Both the position numbers and the translations under genes were made by a program. From Marinobacterium profundum (GTDB lineage Bacteria > Pseudomonadota > Gammaproteobacteria > Pseudomonadales > Balneatricaceae), in contig NZ_BCNS01000103.1 of NCBI RefSeq assembly GCF_001528745.1, positions 1-61,272 of the forward strand: DNA of 61,272 nucleotides, given 5' to 3'. Shown one piece after another: positions 18,040 to 26,632 of this stretch (the stretch's first letter is position 1; each line of letters begins with the position of its first letter). Below the pieces are notes generated by a model, which had not been told where the DNA came from, did not search any database, and saw only the letters and a program-made list of their open reading frames with translations.

Positions 18040-18490
18040 GATGATTACCTACTCCCTGAGTACGCGAGAATTCCGCCGGCTGCCGAGCCTTGCCCTGCAG
18101 TTTAGTCCAGCCAGGGCTGAAGCCGCTGTATTTGGATGATGAGGTCCGTGCAGGAGCACTGTCGTTGTTGGTGCCGTTTGGCGTTCTGGGTGTTCGCAAT
18201 TTACTGCTGTCATTTTGGTGCGCTGAGCGCACTTCTTTTGTGCATTCCTGTTCGTGGCGCTCTCTTATGGTGCGCATTTGTACGCCCGGATCATGTTGGG
18301 TGCCGAGTGAGAACAGTGTGCAGTCATAAATGGACGGTGAGAGTCGCGCGCTTTGGTGGCTGGCGGCTGTGATGTGCCAGATTGGTCTGGGTATTGCATT
18401 CATAATTTCACACTTTAGGCGGGTGGCTGCACCGCAAGGCTTTGCTGCGGTAAACGGTCTGCTTTCTACCAATCTTTATGGGGTTCCTGC
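18040..18490 (+). promoter_or_regulatory. regulatory region upstream of ureA
   Basis: A 450-bp divergent region between hemolysin III and ureA. It contains a perfect dyad GTGCGC-TGA-GCGCAC at 18218-18232 and a sigma-54-like core at 18383-18398. It also has GGTGCGCA near 18270. The arrangement (possible activator site about 165 bp upstream of a sigma-54 core) fits nitrogen control, but only the core spacing is well supported. Confidence 0.5.
18383..18398 (+). promoter_or_regulatory. candidate sigma-54 promoter of ureA
   Basis: TGGTCTGGGTATTGCA keeps GG and GC exactly 10 bases apart and a perfect -12 box (TTGCA). The -24 box is weak (TGGTCT instead of TGGCAC). Transcription would start near 18409, about 80 bp before ureA. 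Because ureABC is cut off from the urt promoter by opposing genes, a separate promoter is needed here. Confidence 0.55.
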
Positions 18491-18793
18491 ATGGAATTGA
18501 CACCACGGGAAAAAGACAAGCTGTTGCTGTTTACCGCCGGCCTGCTGGCGGAGCGTCGCAAGGCGCGGGGGCTGAAACTCAATTACCCGGAAGCGATTGC
18601 CTATATCAGTGCCGCCATTCTGGAAGGCGCCCGCGACGGCCGTACCGTAGCCGAACTGATGGACTACGGACGCACCCTGCTCAGCCTGGATGATGTCATG
18701 GATGGGATTGCCGAGATGATTCACGATGTTCAGGTCGAAGCGACCTTTCCCGATGGCACCAAGCTGGTCACGGTGCACGATCCAATTGTCTGA
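18491..18793 (+). CDS. ureA: urease gamma subunit
   Basis: A 100-residue structural subunit of urease. It matches the gamma family throughout: [64 protein letters not shown]. It assembles with UreB and UreC in the cytoplasm. A micro-ORF copying the ureB start follows immediately (18803). Confidence 0.98.
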   Translation: MELTPREKDKLLLFTAGLLAERRKARGLKLNYPEAIAYISAAILEGARDGRTVAELMDYGRTLLSLDDVMDGIAEMIHDVQVEATFPDGTKLVTVHDPIV

Positions 18794-18802
18794 GGGGGCG
18801 CT

Positions 18803-18892
18803 ATGCCAGTAAATGAAATGAAGGCACAAGGATACGGCGCTATTGGGCTCTGTGTTTGCGGCCCAGCCCTGCCACTGGAGAAAGCGTCATGA
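18803..18892 (+). CDS. 29-aa micro-ORF mimicking the UreB N-terminus
   Basis: [16 protein letters not shown]... starts nine bases after the ureA stop, behind a strong GAGGGGG Shine-Dalgarno, and stops with TGA overlapping the ureB ATG (ATGA). Its first 16 codons align in frame with ureB ([15 protein letters not shown]) with one extra codon. DNA blocks GAAATGAA and ACGGCG-TATTG-GCT are shared. It looks like a diverged duplication of the ureB start, kept open. No database check was possible. Confidence 0.4.
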   Translation: MPVNEMKAQGYGAIGLCVCGPALPLEKAS

Positions 18893-19194
18893 TCCCGGGT
18901 GAAATGAAAGTGATGGACGGCGATATTGAGCTTAACGTGGGACGCCCCGTGGTGACGCTCAAGGTGGCCAATACCGGAGACCGCCCCATCCAGATCGGTT
19001 CCCACTACCACTTTTATGAAGTCAACGATGCACTGCAGTTCGAGCGTGAACAGGCGCGGGGCTTTCGTCTCAATATTGCCGCCGGCACCGCCGTGCGTTT
19101 TGAGCCGGGGCAGAGCCGCACCGTCGAGCTGGTGGGATATGCCGGCAATCGCAAGGTTTACGGCTTTCAGGGCAAGGTGATGGGGGACTTGTAA
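18889..19194 (+). CDS. ureB: urease beta subunit
   Basis: A 101-residue structural subunit starting [16 protein letters not shown], the standard UreB N-terminus. It also has [38 protein letters not shown] and the end [20 protein letters not shown] precedes the ATG. An in-frame start 11 codons earlier would add residues not found in UreB. Its stop overlaps the next ATG (TAATG), which belongs to a micro-ORF and not to ureC. Confidence 0.98.
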   Translation: MIPGEMKVMDGDIELNVGRPVVTLKVANTGDRPIQIGSHYHFYEVNDALQFEREQARGFRLNIAAGTAVRFEPGQSRTVELVGYAGNRKVYGFQGKVMGDL

Positions 19195-19289
19195 TGGCAC
19201 AAATATCAAGACAGGCCTATGCGGAGTCCGTTACGAGAGCGGCCCACGGGGGGCTTTTTGCCGCGTGTAATTCAGGGAGGTGTAACTGA
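19194..19289 (+). CDS. 31-aa micro-ORF mimicking the UreC N-terminus
   Basis: It starts on the last base of ureB (TAATG) and ends on the first base of ureC (TGATG), so it exactly bridges the two genes. [13 protein letters not shown] shares 10 of 13 residues with UreC ([13 protein letters not shown]). The rest ([18 protein letters not shown]) is unrelated and holds two cysteines. GGGGGA precedes its ATG and GGGAGG precedes ureC. It is a third junction duplication of the same design in this cluster. Confidence 0.5.
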   Translation: MAQISRQAYAESVTRAAHGGLFAACNSGRCN

Positions 19290-20992
19290 TGGCCAGAATT
19301 TCACGACAGGCCTATGCGGAAATGTTTGGGCCCACCACCGGAGATCGGCTGCGACTGGCGGATACCGAACTCTGGCTGGAGGTCGAGAAGGATTTCACCG
19401 TTTACGGCGATGAAGTGAAGTTCGGCGGCGGCAAGGTCATCCGTGATGGCATGGGGCAGGGACAGTTCCCCAGCAGCCAGACCATGGACCTGGTTATCAC
19501 CAATGCGCTTATTCTGGATCACTGGGGTATCGTCAAGGCGGATGTGGGCATCAAGGCCGGGCGTATTGCGGCTATCGGCAAGGCGGGCAATTCCGATGTG
19601 CAGCCGGGCGTCGACATTCTGATTGGCCCTGGCACCGAGATACTCGCAGGCGAAGGCCAGATTCTTACCGCAGGCGGCATCGATTCCCATATTCACTTTA
19701 TCTGCCCGCAGCAGATCGAAGAGGCGCTGTGCTCCGGCATCACCACCATGCTGGGCGGCGGTACCGGGCCTGCCACCGGCACCAATGCCACTACTTGTAC
19801 GCCAGGGCCCTGGAACATGCATCGCATGCTGCAGGCCGCCGATACGCTGCCCATGAATATCGGCTTTCTCGGCAAGGGCAATGCCAGCCAGCCAGAAGCA
19901 CTGCGCGAGCAGGTCGCCGCCGGTGCCATTGGCCTCAAGCTACACGAGGACTGGGGCACCACACCGGCCTCGATCAACTGCGCGCTCAGTGTGGCCGAGG
20001 AAATGGACGTGCAGGTGGCCATTCACACCGACACCCTGAACGAGTCGGGTTTTGTGGAAGAAACCCTCAAGGCCATCGGCGGGCGCACCATTCATACCTA
20101 TCACACCGAGGGCGCTGGCGGCGGCCATGCACCGGATATTATCAAGGCGGCGGGCTATGCCAATGTGCTGCCCTCGTCGACCAACCCGACGCGGCCCTAC
20201 ACCGTCAATACGGTGGATGAGCACCTGGACATGCTGATGGTCTGCCATCACCTGGATCCGAGCATCGCCGAGGATGTGGCCTTTGCCGAGTCGCGCATCA
20301 GGCGCGAAACCATCGCTGCCGAAGACCTGCTGCACGACCTGGGTGCCTTTTCGATGATTTCATCCGACTCCCAGGCCATGGGGCGGGTGGGCGAAGTGAT
20401 CACCCGCACCTGGCAGACGGCGCACAAGATGAAGGTCCAGTTTGGCAGCCTGGCAGGTGATCCGGCCGGGCACGACAACACGCGCCTCAAGCGTTATATC
20501 GCCAAGTACACCATCAATCCGGCGCTGGCTCACGGTATTGCCCATGAAGTGGGTTCTATCGAAGTCGGCAAACTGGCGGATCTGGTGCTGTGGCGGCCGG
20601 CGTTTTTTGGCACCAAACCCAGCATCATCCTCAAAGGGGGTCTGATTGCTGCGGCGCCAATGGGGGACCCGAATGCGTCTATCCCCACGCCGCAGCCGGT
20701 GCACTACAGGCCGATGTTTGGTTCCTATGGCGGCGCCTGTCAGGCGACCTCCATGCTGTTTATGTCCCAGGCCGCCATTGCCGCCGATGTGGCAGGGCAG
20801 GTGGGGCTCAAGAGCCTGATCGGTGAGGTGCGCAACTGTCGCAGCGTGACCAAAAACGACATGGTGCATAACAGCTATCAGCCGGTGATCGAGGTGGACT
20901 CGCAAACCTATCAGGTGCGCGCCGATGGTCGCTTGCTGATCTGTGAGCCGGCCGCGGTACTGCCAATGGCGCAGCGCTACTTTTTGTTCTGA
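19289..20992 (+). CDS. ureC: urease alpha subunit
   Basis: A 567-residue catalytic subunit hydrolysing urea to ammonia and carbamate at a two-nickel centre. All active-site residues are present at the standard numbering: His134 and His136 (DSHIHF), carbamylated Lys217 (GLKLHEDWG), His246, His272, the Cys319-His320 flap (VCHHLD) and Asp360 (SSDSQAMGR). GGGAGGTGTAACTG precedes the ATG. The length equals that of the usual bacterial alpha chain, and nothing is missing. Confidence 0.99.
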   Translation: MARISRQAYAEMFGPTTGDRLRLADTELWLEVEKDFTVYGDEVKFGGGKVIRDGMGQGQFPSSQTMDLVITNALILDHWGIVKADVGIKAGRIAAIGKAGNSDVQPGVDILIGPGTEILAGEGQILTAGGIDSHIHFICPQQIEEALCSGITTMLGGGTGPATGTNATTCTPGPWNMHRMLQAADTLPMNIGFLGKGNASQPEALREQVAAGAIGLKLHEDWGTTPASINCALSVAEEMDVQVAIHTDTLNESGFVEETLKAIGGRTIHTYHTEGAGGGHAPDIIKAAGYANVLPSSTNPTRPYTVNTVDEHLDMLMVCHHLDPSIAEDVAFAESRIRRETIAAEDLLHDLGAFSMISSDSQAMGRVGEVITRTWQTAHKMKVQFGSLAGDPAGHDNTRLKRYIAKYTINPALAHGIAHEVGSIEVGKLADLVLWRPAFFGTKPSIILKGGLIAAAPMGDPNASIPTPQPVHYRPMFGSYGGACQATSMLFMSQAAIAADVAGQVGLKSLIGEVRNCRSVTKNDMVHNSYQPVIEVDSQTYQVRADGRLLICEPAAVLPMAQRYFLF

Positions 20993-21021
20993 CGGCCAAT
21001 AACAAGACACAAGGGATACCC

Positions 21022-21534
21022 ATGATTCATCTGACCAAAGTGCTGGATTCACCCCAGCCACACAGCGCCGAGCTGCGGCTGCCCATCGACAAGCGCATCA
21101 AGAGCCGGCTGCGTGCCGAGCTTGAAGATGGTCGCGAAGTCGGGCTCTTTCTGCCCCGCGGATTGACGCTGCGCAACGGCGATCTGTTGCAGTCCGACGA
21201 TGGCCTGGTGGTGCGCATAGAAGCGGCGCCGGAACCTGTTTCCACCGTGCGCAGCAATAATGCCCTGGCGCTGGCGCGGGTCTGCTATCACCTTGGCAAC
21301 CGCCATGTGCCGCTGCAGGTCGAGGCTGGCTGGGTACGCTATCTGCATGATCATGTACTGGACGACATGGTGCGCGGTCTTGGATTGGAGGTGGCATTTG
21401 AGGAGGCACCTTTTGAGCCCGAAGCCGGTGCCTATCAGGGCGGATCCCATGCTGGTTCCCATGGTCATTCCCACGGCCATTCACATGCTGGTGACGGTAA
21501 TGACGAGAGTGCTCATGCCGGGCACAGCCACTGA
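21022..21534 (+). CDS. ureE: urease nickel chaperone UreE
   Basis: A 170-residue metallochaperone donating nickel to the urease maturation complex. The N-terminal domain carries [29 protein letters not shown]. The C-terminal domain has the conserved [14 protein letters not shown] with the interfacial nickel His. The tail is His-rich ([12 protein letters not shown] and HAGHSH), the type that stores several nickel ions. It follows ureC by about 30 bp in the same operon. Confidence 0.97.
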   Translation: MIHLTKVLDSPQPHSAELRLPIDKRIKSRLRAELEDGREVGLFLPRGLTLRNGDLLQSDDGLVVRIEAAPEPVSTVRSNNALALARVCYHLGNRHVPLQVEAGWVRYLHDHVLDDMVRGLGLEVAFEEAPFEPEAGAYQGGSHAGSHGHSHGHSHAGDGNDESAHAGHSH

Positions 21535-21560
21535 ACTGTATTTTTAAAGGAGTCTTACCC

Positions 21561-22112
21561 ATGAGAATCACGCACAAGGCAGCCGCGGCGACCCTGCTGG
21601 CACTGACATCGCCCCTGACACTGGCCCACACCGGGTCAGACATGGCGGGTTTTGCCGCCGGAATGCTGCACCCGCTGACAGGTCTTGATCATTTGGCGAT
21701 GCTGCTGGGTGTCGGTGCCCTGGGGGCCAGCCAGGCGCTGCGCGCCCGTGTCGGTATGTACGGCGCCGCATTGGCTGCACTGCTGGGTGGTGCGCTGCTG
21801 GGGTTGGCCACAGGCTGGGCTTACGGTATCGAACTGATGATTGGGCTGTCGCTGTTTGTGGCGGCGGCGGGCCTGTGGTTCGGGCGTGGCAAGGCCCTGG
21901 CGCTAATGGCATCGGTCGTGCTGGTGTTGTTTCATGGTTGGGCCCACGGGCTTGAAGTGGCGCCGACGCAGATGGCGTTGTTCCTGCCAGGCATGTTGCT
22001 CACGGCCTGTGGCCTGCTGGGAGCGGGCTACGGGCTGGGTCGCTTGATGGCGCCAAAGGCGCTGGGTGCCAGCAGTGCGCTGACCGCAGTTGCGCTTGCG
22101 TTCTTTGCCTGA
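21561..22112 (+). CDS. ureJ: HupE/UreJ nickel permease
   Basis: A 183-residue membrane protein with a cleavable or anchoring N-terminal segment (ALTSPLTLAHTG) and five to six further helices. The motif HPLTGLDHLAMLLGVG is diagnostic of HupE/UreJ secondary nickel transporters, and HGWAHGLE near residue 130 is a second His-containing motif. Placement between ureE and ureF fits nickel supply for urease. Confidence 0.93.
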   Translation: MRITHKAAAATLLALTSPLTLAHTGSDMAGFAAGMLHPLTGLDHLAMLLGVGALGASQALRARVGMYGAALAALLGGALLGLATGWAYGIELMIGLSLFVAAAGLWFGRGKALALMASVVLVLFHGWAHGLEVAPTQMALFLPGMLLTACGLLGAGYGLGRLMAPKALGASSALTAVALAFFA

Positions 22113-22121
22113 GTCCGGCTG

Positions 22122-22787
22122 ATGCTGCCGGATCTGCGCCTGTATCAGCTTACCAGCCCATCGTTGCCGGTGGGCGGTTTTACCTACTCCCAGGGGCTTG
22201 AGTGGGCTATCGAACGTGGCTGGGTTACTTCAATCGAGAGCCTTGGTGACTGGCTTGAAAGTGTGCTGCACCACAGCCTGGTCACACTGGAGTTGCCGCT
22301 GCTGAGTCGGCTCCATACTGCCTTTGGGCAGCAGAATTGGGTGCAGGTGGATGACTACTGCCAGTGGTTGCTCTGTTGCAGGGAAACCCGTGAGTTGCGC
22401 CAGGAAGAGCGCCAGCGCGGTGCGGCCCTGGCAACGCTGTTGCCGAACCTGGGAATCGAAATCTTGCCGGAGATGGCTGAGTCGGTACGCAGTACCCAAT
22501 TGGCGGGCTTTGCGCTGGCTGCGGTGCGCTGGGACATAGCGCCCCGAGATGCGCTGCTGGGGTTTTGCTGGAGCTGGCTTGAAGCCGGTGTCATGGCAGG
22601 GGTCAAGCTGGTGCCGCTGGGGCAGACGGCCGGTCAGCAACTGCTGCTGCGACTGTCCGAGCGCGTGCCAGCGGCACTGGAGCGAGCCCTTGGCATCGAT
22701 GATGATCATATCGGCAGCTCGACACTGGCGCTGGCGATTGCCAGCAGCCGGCACGAGACGCAGTACACACGCCTGTTCAGATCCTGA
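22122..22787 (+). CDS. ureF: urease accessory protein UreF
   Basis: A 221-residue all-helical accessory protein that bridges UreD and UreG in the nickel-insertion complex. Conserved parts are YQLTSPSLPVGGFTYSQGLEWAIERGWV, the ETRELRQEERQRG segment and a C-terminal KLVPLGQTAGQQLL region. The start is ATG at 22122, nine bases after the ureJ stop. Confidence 0.97.
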   Translation: MLPDLRLYQLTSPSLPVGGFTYSQGLEWAIERGWVTSIESLGDWLESVLHHSLVTLELPLLSRLHTAFGQQNWVQVDDYCQWLLCCRETRELRQEERQRGAALATLLPNLGIEILPEMAESVRSTQLAGFALAAVRWDIAPRDALLGFCWSWLEAGVMAGVKLVPLGQTAGQQLLLRLSERVPAALERALGIDDDHIGSSTLALAIASSRHETQYTRLFRS

Positions 22788-22841
22788 TTGAACGGCTCCG
22801 GTTCTGACTGGGTTCACGAATATTTGTTTTTGAGGTGAAAA

Positions 22842-23462
22842 ATGAACGACTACAAATCTCCGTTGCGTATCGGTGTAGGCGGCCCGGTGGGCTCCGGCAA
22901 GACGGCGCTACTGGAAGTCCTGTGCAAGGCCATGCGTGATCAGTACAACATCGCGGTGGTCACCAATGATATTTACACTCAGGAAGATGCCAAGATACTC
23001 ACCCAGGCTGAAGCTTTGGCGGCGGATCGCATTATCGGTGTTGAGACGGGCGGCTGCCCGCATACGGCGATCCGTGAAGATGCCTCCATGAATCTGGCGG
23101 CGGTAGAAGAGCTGGCGCGGCGCCACAAGACGCTGGATCTGGTCTTCGTTGAAAGCGGTGGTGACAACCTCAGCGCCACCTTCAGCCCGGAACTGGCCGA
23201 CCTGACCATCTATGTGATTGATGTGGCGGAAGGCGAGAAGATCCCGCGCAAGGGCGGCCCTGGCATTACCCGTTCCGATTTGCTGATTATCAACAAGATC
23301 GACCTGGCGCCTTATGTCGGAGCAGACCTGAACGTGATGGATCAGGACACCAAGCGCATGCGCCCCGGCAAGCCCTATGTGTTTACCAACCTGAAGATCG
23401 GCACTGGGGTGGATGAAATCATCGCCTTTGTGATCAAGCAGGGCATGCTAGACGCCGCCTGA
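22842..23462 (+). CDS. ureG: urease accessory GTPase UreG
   Basis: A 206-residue GTPase driving nickel delivery. It has the P-loop GGPVGSGKT (13-21), [10 protein letters not shown], the metal-binding [10 protein letters not shown] motif, [16 protein letters not shown] and the guanine-specificity motif NKIDL. It is the last gene of the ureABCEJFG run and is followed directly by a strong terminator. Confidence 0.98.
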   Translation: MNDYKSPLRIGVGGPVGSGKTALLEVLCKAMRDQYNIAVVTNDIYTQEDAKILTQAEALAADRIIGVETGGCPHTAIREDASMNLAAVEELARRHKTLDLVFVESGGDNLSATFSPELADLTIYVIDVAEGEKIPRKGGPGITRSDLLIINKIDLAPYVGADLNVMDQDTKRMRPGKPYVFTNLKIGTGVDEIIAFVIKQGMLDAA

Positions 23463-23480
23463 AGCCAGGCCAGCATAAAA

Positions 23481-23520
23481 AAAACGCCGGGCCAGGAGTG
23501 AATCCCTGGCCCGGCGTTTT
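23481..23520. terminator. strong terminator after ureG
   Basis: A 16-bp perfect stem (AAAACGCCGGGCCAGG with CCTGGCCCGGCGTTTT) and an 8-nt loop, with A-run before and T-run after. It ends the urease operon and is symmetric enough to act in both directions. Confidence 0.93.
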
Positions 23521-23546
23521 CGTGATCAAATGAAATTTTCTAGCTT

Positions 23547-23706
23547 CTATTAACCCGGTGGACAAATAGGTTCCCTCCCTATTTGTCCGTCACGCCAGAA
23601 AAACTAGCGCAAGTGCATGGACTTGCTGGTTTTTCTGGCGTTCGCATTGGCCTGCGGCCAATGATGAAGCATCCCTGCTTCATGTATTAACCCGCCGGGT
23701 TAATAG
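23547..23706 (+). repeat. dispersed multi-hairpin element, copy B, with 12-bp TIRs
   Basis: It is bounded by CTATTAACCCGG (23547-23558) and its exact inverted copy CCGGGTTAATAG (23695-23706). Inside are four hairpins: GGACAAATAGG/CCTATTTGTCC, GCAAGT/ACTTGC, ATTGGCC/GGCCAAT and ATGAAGCA/TGCTTCAT. It has no coding capacity, like a MITE. Copies of the heptamer TAGCTTC abut both ends, so it appears inserted in heptamer array 2. Confidence 0.85.
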
Positions 23707-23811
23707 CTTCTAGCTTCTAGCTTCTAGCTTCTAGCTTTTAGCCCCTAGCCCCTAGCCCCTTTCACCTTGCTCTTCCTCGTACCTCGTACCTCGCCCCTCG
23801 CACCTTTCACC
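23704..23811 (-). repeat. heptamer repeat array 2
   Basis: Fifteen 7-bp units (TAGCTTC x4, TAGCTTT, TAGCCCC x3, TTTCACC, TTGCTCT, TCGTACC x2, TCGCCCC, TCGCACC, TTTCACC), broken once by a 3-bp insertion TCC at 23774. The last unit contains the stop codon (TCA on the plus strand, 23807-23809) of the reductase gene. On the minus strand the units fit GGNGNNA. Confidence 0.9.
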
Positions 23812-25996
23812 GCGACGCGGGCTTCTGGCTTGCCGTTAGCTGTGAGTTCGCAGGCGCCTGGCTACCGCGCATCCAGCGGTGATAGCGGCCGACCCACTGC
23901 AGCAGTTTGTGTGGGGTATGGGCGCGTTTCCATTCGCCGGCGGCGTACTTGTTGGCCTCACTCATGGTGGGGTAGATGTGGATGGTGCCCAGAATTTTGT
24001 TCAGCCCCAGCCCCTGTTTCATGGCTTGTACGTATTCGGCGATCAGCTCGCCGGCATGGATACCGACAATGGTTACGCCCAGAATGCGATCCTTGCCGGG
24101 TACCGTAAGTACCTTGACGAAACCCGCTTCCTCTCTTTCGGTGATAGCCCGATCCAGCTCCTTCATATGGAAGGTGGTGACTTCATAGGCCACCTGCTGC
24201 TCCTGTGCTTCCCGTTCATTAAGTCCCACGCGTGCCACTTCAGGGGCGGTGAAGGTACACCAGGGAATGACGCGGTTATCGACTCGAAAGCTGCGAAAAC
24301 GGCCGAAGAGGGCGTTTACCGCGGCGTACCAGGCCTGGTGTGCGGCGGTGTGGGTAAATTGGTAGCCGCCGGTGACATCGCCCACACCGTAGATATTCGG
24401 AATGTTGCTGCGCAGGTAATCATCCACCTGCAGGGCGCCACGCTTGTCGAGTTGCACGCCGATTTCTTCCAGCCCAAGGCCTTTGGCATTGGGAGTGCGG
24501 CCGAGCGCCACTAGCAGGGTGTCGAATTGGATACTGACATCCTTGCCGTCGTGTTCGCAGATCAGGTGTTGCTTGCCGTCAATGGATTCGAAGCGGCGCA
24601 TATCGTGACGGGCCAGTACCTGGATACCATCTTTGGCAAAGCTGCGGCTGACCACTTCCACGGCGTCGGCGTCTTCGCGCGGCATCAGACGTTCACCGCG
24701 CAGTACCTGGGTGACGTTGGCACCAAGGCGGGCAAAGGCCTGGCTCAGCTCGCAGCCAATAGGGCCGCCGCCCAGCACCAGCAGGCGGCCAGGGTGTGCG
24801 CGCAGCTCCCAAATGGTATCAGATGTGTAATAGGGGATATCTTCAAGTCCCGGAACCTCGGGCACCAGCGGGCGGGCGCCGGTGGCAATAACGATGTTGC
24901 GCGTGGTCAGGCGCTCGCCATTGACTTCTACCTCGTAGGGCGAGATGACTTTGGCTGTACCGCTGATACACTCGACGCCAAGGCCGCTGTAGCGTTCAAC
25001 CGAGTCGTGGGGTTCTACCTTGCGGATAATATCCTGTACGGATTCGAGCACACGCTCGAAGTCCACCTCGGGGGCAACGGCCTCAATACCAACATCGCCC
25101 GCTTCGCGCATATCATGTACTCGCTGGGCCGAGCGGATCAGCGCCTTGCTGGGTACGCAGCCGGTATTCAGGCAGTCGCCGCCCATGCGGTGTTTCTCAA
25201 TCAGTGCCACCCGCGCCTTGACCGCCGCCCCAATGTAGGTGCTCACCAGGCCGCCAGCGCCGGCGCCTATGGCTACCAGGTTGTAGTCATAGTGGGCGGG
25301 TTTTTCGAAGTGGCTCAGGGCGCGACGCTGTTTGACGATATCGATTAGCTTGCGTGCCAGCAGCGGGAAGATTCCCAGCAATACAAAGGAGGTGAGGATC
25401 GCTGGCGACAGTATGCCGGACAGGCTTTCGAGCTGGCCCAGCTGAGTACCGGCATTGACGAACACGGCGGTGCCGGCAAGCATGCCGACCTGGCTGATCC
25501 AGTAGAAGGTACGGGCCTTGATGGGCGTCAGCCCCATCAGCAGGTTTATCATGAAGAACGGGAACAGTGGCACCAGGCGCAGGGTAAAGAGGTAAAAGGG
25601 GCCATCGCGTTCAACACCACGGTTGAAGGCGCCCAGCTGATTGCCAAAGCGGCTCTGCACCGCATCCTGGAACAGGTAGCGGGACACCAGAAACGCCAGG
25701 GTGGCGCCAATGCTGCTGGCGAAAGATACCAGTATCAGGCCGGTTGCAAGACCAAAGAGAGCACCGGCGGCCAGGGTCATAATGACGGCGCCCGGCAGCG
25801 ACAGGGCTGCGACCAGGACGTAGAGCCCAAAGAAAATCCCCAGCGTCTGCAGCGGGTTCTCCTGGTAGTAGATGTTGAAGCTGGCCTGGCGCGACTTGAG
25901 CTCAGCCAGACTCAGGTATTGCTGCAGGTCTAGGGCGAAGAAGAGCGCGATAAGCGCTGCAACGACCAGAATGATAATCAGTTTGGTATTTTTCAT
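23807..25996 (-). CDS. TVP38/TMEM64 membrane domain fused to a pyridine nucleotide-disulfide oxidoreductase
   Basis: A 729-residue fusion. Residues 1-225 form a DedA/TVP38-type membrane domain with an N-terminal helix, LPGAVIMTLAAGALFG, FASSIGATLAFLVSRYLF and LRLVPLFPFFMINLLMGLT. From about residue 236 a mercuric-reductase/dihydrolipoamide-dehydrogenase-like flavoprotein follows: FAD-binding GAGAGGLVSTY, redox-active GGDCLNTGCVPSKA, NAD-binding GGGPIGCELSQAFARLG and YGVGDVTGG. The C-terminal dimerisation domain has HIYPTMSE. MerR-style metal cysteines at the end are absent. The substrate is unknown; such fusions recur in gammaproteobacteria. The stop codon lies in heptamer array 2. Confidence 0.9.
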   Translation of the reverse strand: MKNTKLIIILVVAALIALFFALDLQQYLSLAELKSRQASFNIYYQENPLQTLGIFFGLYVLVAALSLPGAVIMTLAAGALFGLATGLILVSFASSIGATLAFLVSRYLFQDAVQSRFGNQLGAFNRGVERDGPFYLFTLRLVPLFPFFMINLLMGLTPIKARTFYWISQVGMLAGTAVFVNAGTQLGQLESLSGILSPAILTSFVLLGIFPLLARKLIDIVKQRRALSHFEKPAHYDYNLVAIGAGAGGLVSTYIGAAVKARVALIEKHRMGGDCLNTGCVPSKALIRSAQRVHDMREAGDVGIEAVAPEVDFERVLESVQDIIRKVEPHDSVERYSGLGVECISGTAKVISPYEVEVNGERLTTRNIVIATGARPLVPEVPGLEDIPYYTSDTIWELRAHPGRLLVLGGGPIGCELSQAFARLGANVTQVLRGERLMPREDADAVEVVSRSFAKDGIQVLARHDMRRFESIDGKQHLICEHDGKDVSIQFDTLLVALGRTPNAKGLGLEEIGVQLDKRGALQVDDYLRSNIPNIYGVGDVTGGYQFTHTAAHQAWYAAVNALFGRFRSFRVDNRVIPWCTFTAPEVARVGLNEREAQEQQVAYEVTTFHMKELDRAITEREEAGFVKVLTVPGKDRILGVTIVGIHAGELIAEYVQAMKQGLGLNKILGTIHIYPTMSEANKYAAGEWKRAHTPHKLLQWVGRYHRWMRGSQAPANSQLTASQKPASR

Positions 25997-26173
25997 GACG
26001 TGCGCCGTCCTCGTGCAACAGTCCGTTCAGTATGGGGACCCATTGTCCAGAGTAAACTGAACTCAGTGTGAATACTGGCATTGCTGACAATGAGCCGTGC
26101 CCTTGATACAGGGCAAGGTCGGCAAAAAGTATCGGGTTTATACTCATGGGCACCGTTAACGATTGGACTGGCG

Positions 26174-26632
26174 ATGAACACAGAGCAGCTGTTTGATCAG
26201 AGTCTGGCGCGGGTGCTGGCCTGCCAGCGCGGCGGACGGGCGTTTTTCGAAGCTTTCTACGATGCCTTTGTTGCGGCCTCGCCCGAGGTGGCGCAGAAAT
26301 TTTGCAACACCGACATGGCGCGGCAACAGGCAATGTTGAGCAAGTCCTTCTATCACCTGCTGAGCTTTTATGCCTCCAGCAATGCCGATTACTACCTCGA
26401 CCGGGTGGCCATCAGCCACAACAGCCGTCACTACGCTATAGGTCCTGAACTCTATGATCTGTGGCTGGAAACCCTGATCGCCACCCTGTGGCGCTTTGAC
26501 TCCGGCTGTGATGATGCCACTGAACTGGCCTGGCGCCTGGTGATGGCGCCCGGCATTGTGTATATGAAGTTCCATTACGAACGAACAGGCATTGTCGGCC
26601 TGGATAGCGGTACGGTTTCGGGTGATGCCTGA
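26174..26632 (+). CDS. globin-like protein
   Basis: A 152-residue protein starting MNTEQLFDQSLARVL; a longer in-frame start at 26081 adds a non-globin leader. The pattern of helices with F-F-E-A-F-Y-D-A-F-V near the start, FYHLLSFYASS, and SHNSRHYAIGPELYDLWLETLIATL (with a likely proximal His in SRHY) matches single-domain bacterial globins. It would bind heme and sense or detoxify O2 or NO in the cytoplasm. It is divergently transcribed from the TVP38 fusion. Confidence 0.8.
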   Translation: MNTEQLFDQSLARVLACQRGGRAFFEAFYDAFVAASPEVAQKFCNTDMARQQAMLSKSFYHLLSFYASSNADYYLDRVAISHNSRHYAIGPELYDLWLETLIATLWRFDSGCDDATELAWRLVMAPGIVYMKFHYERTGIVGLDSGTVSGDA

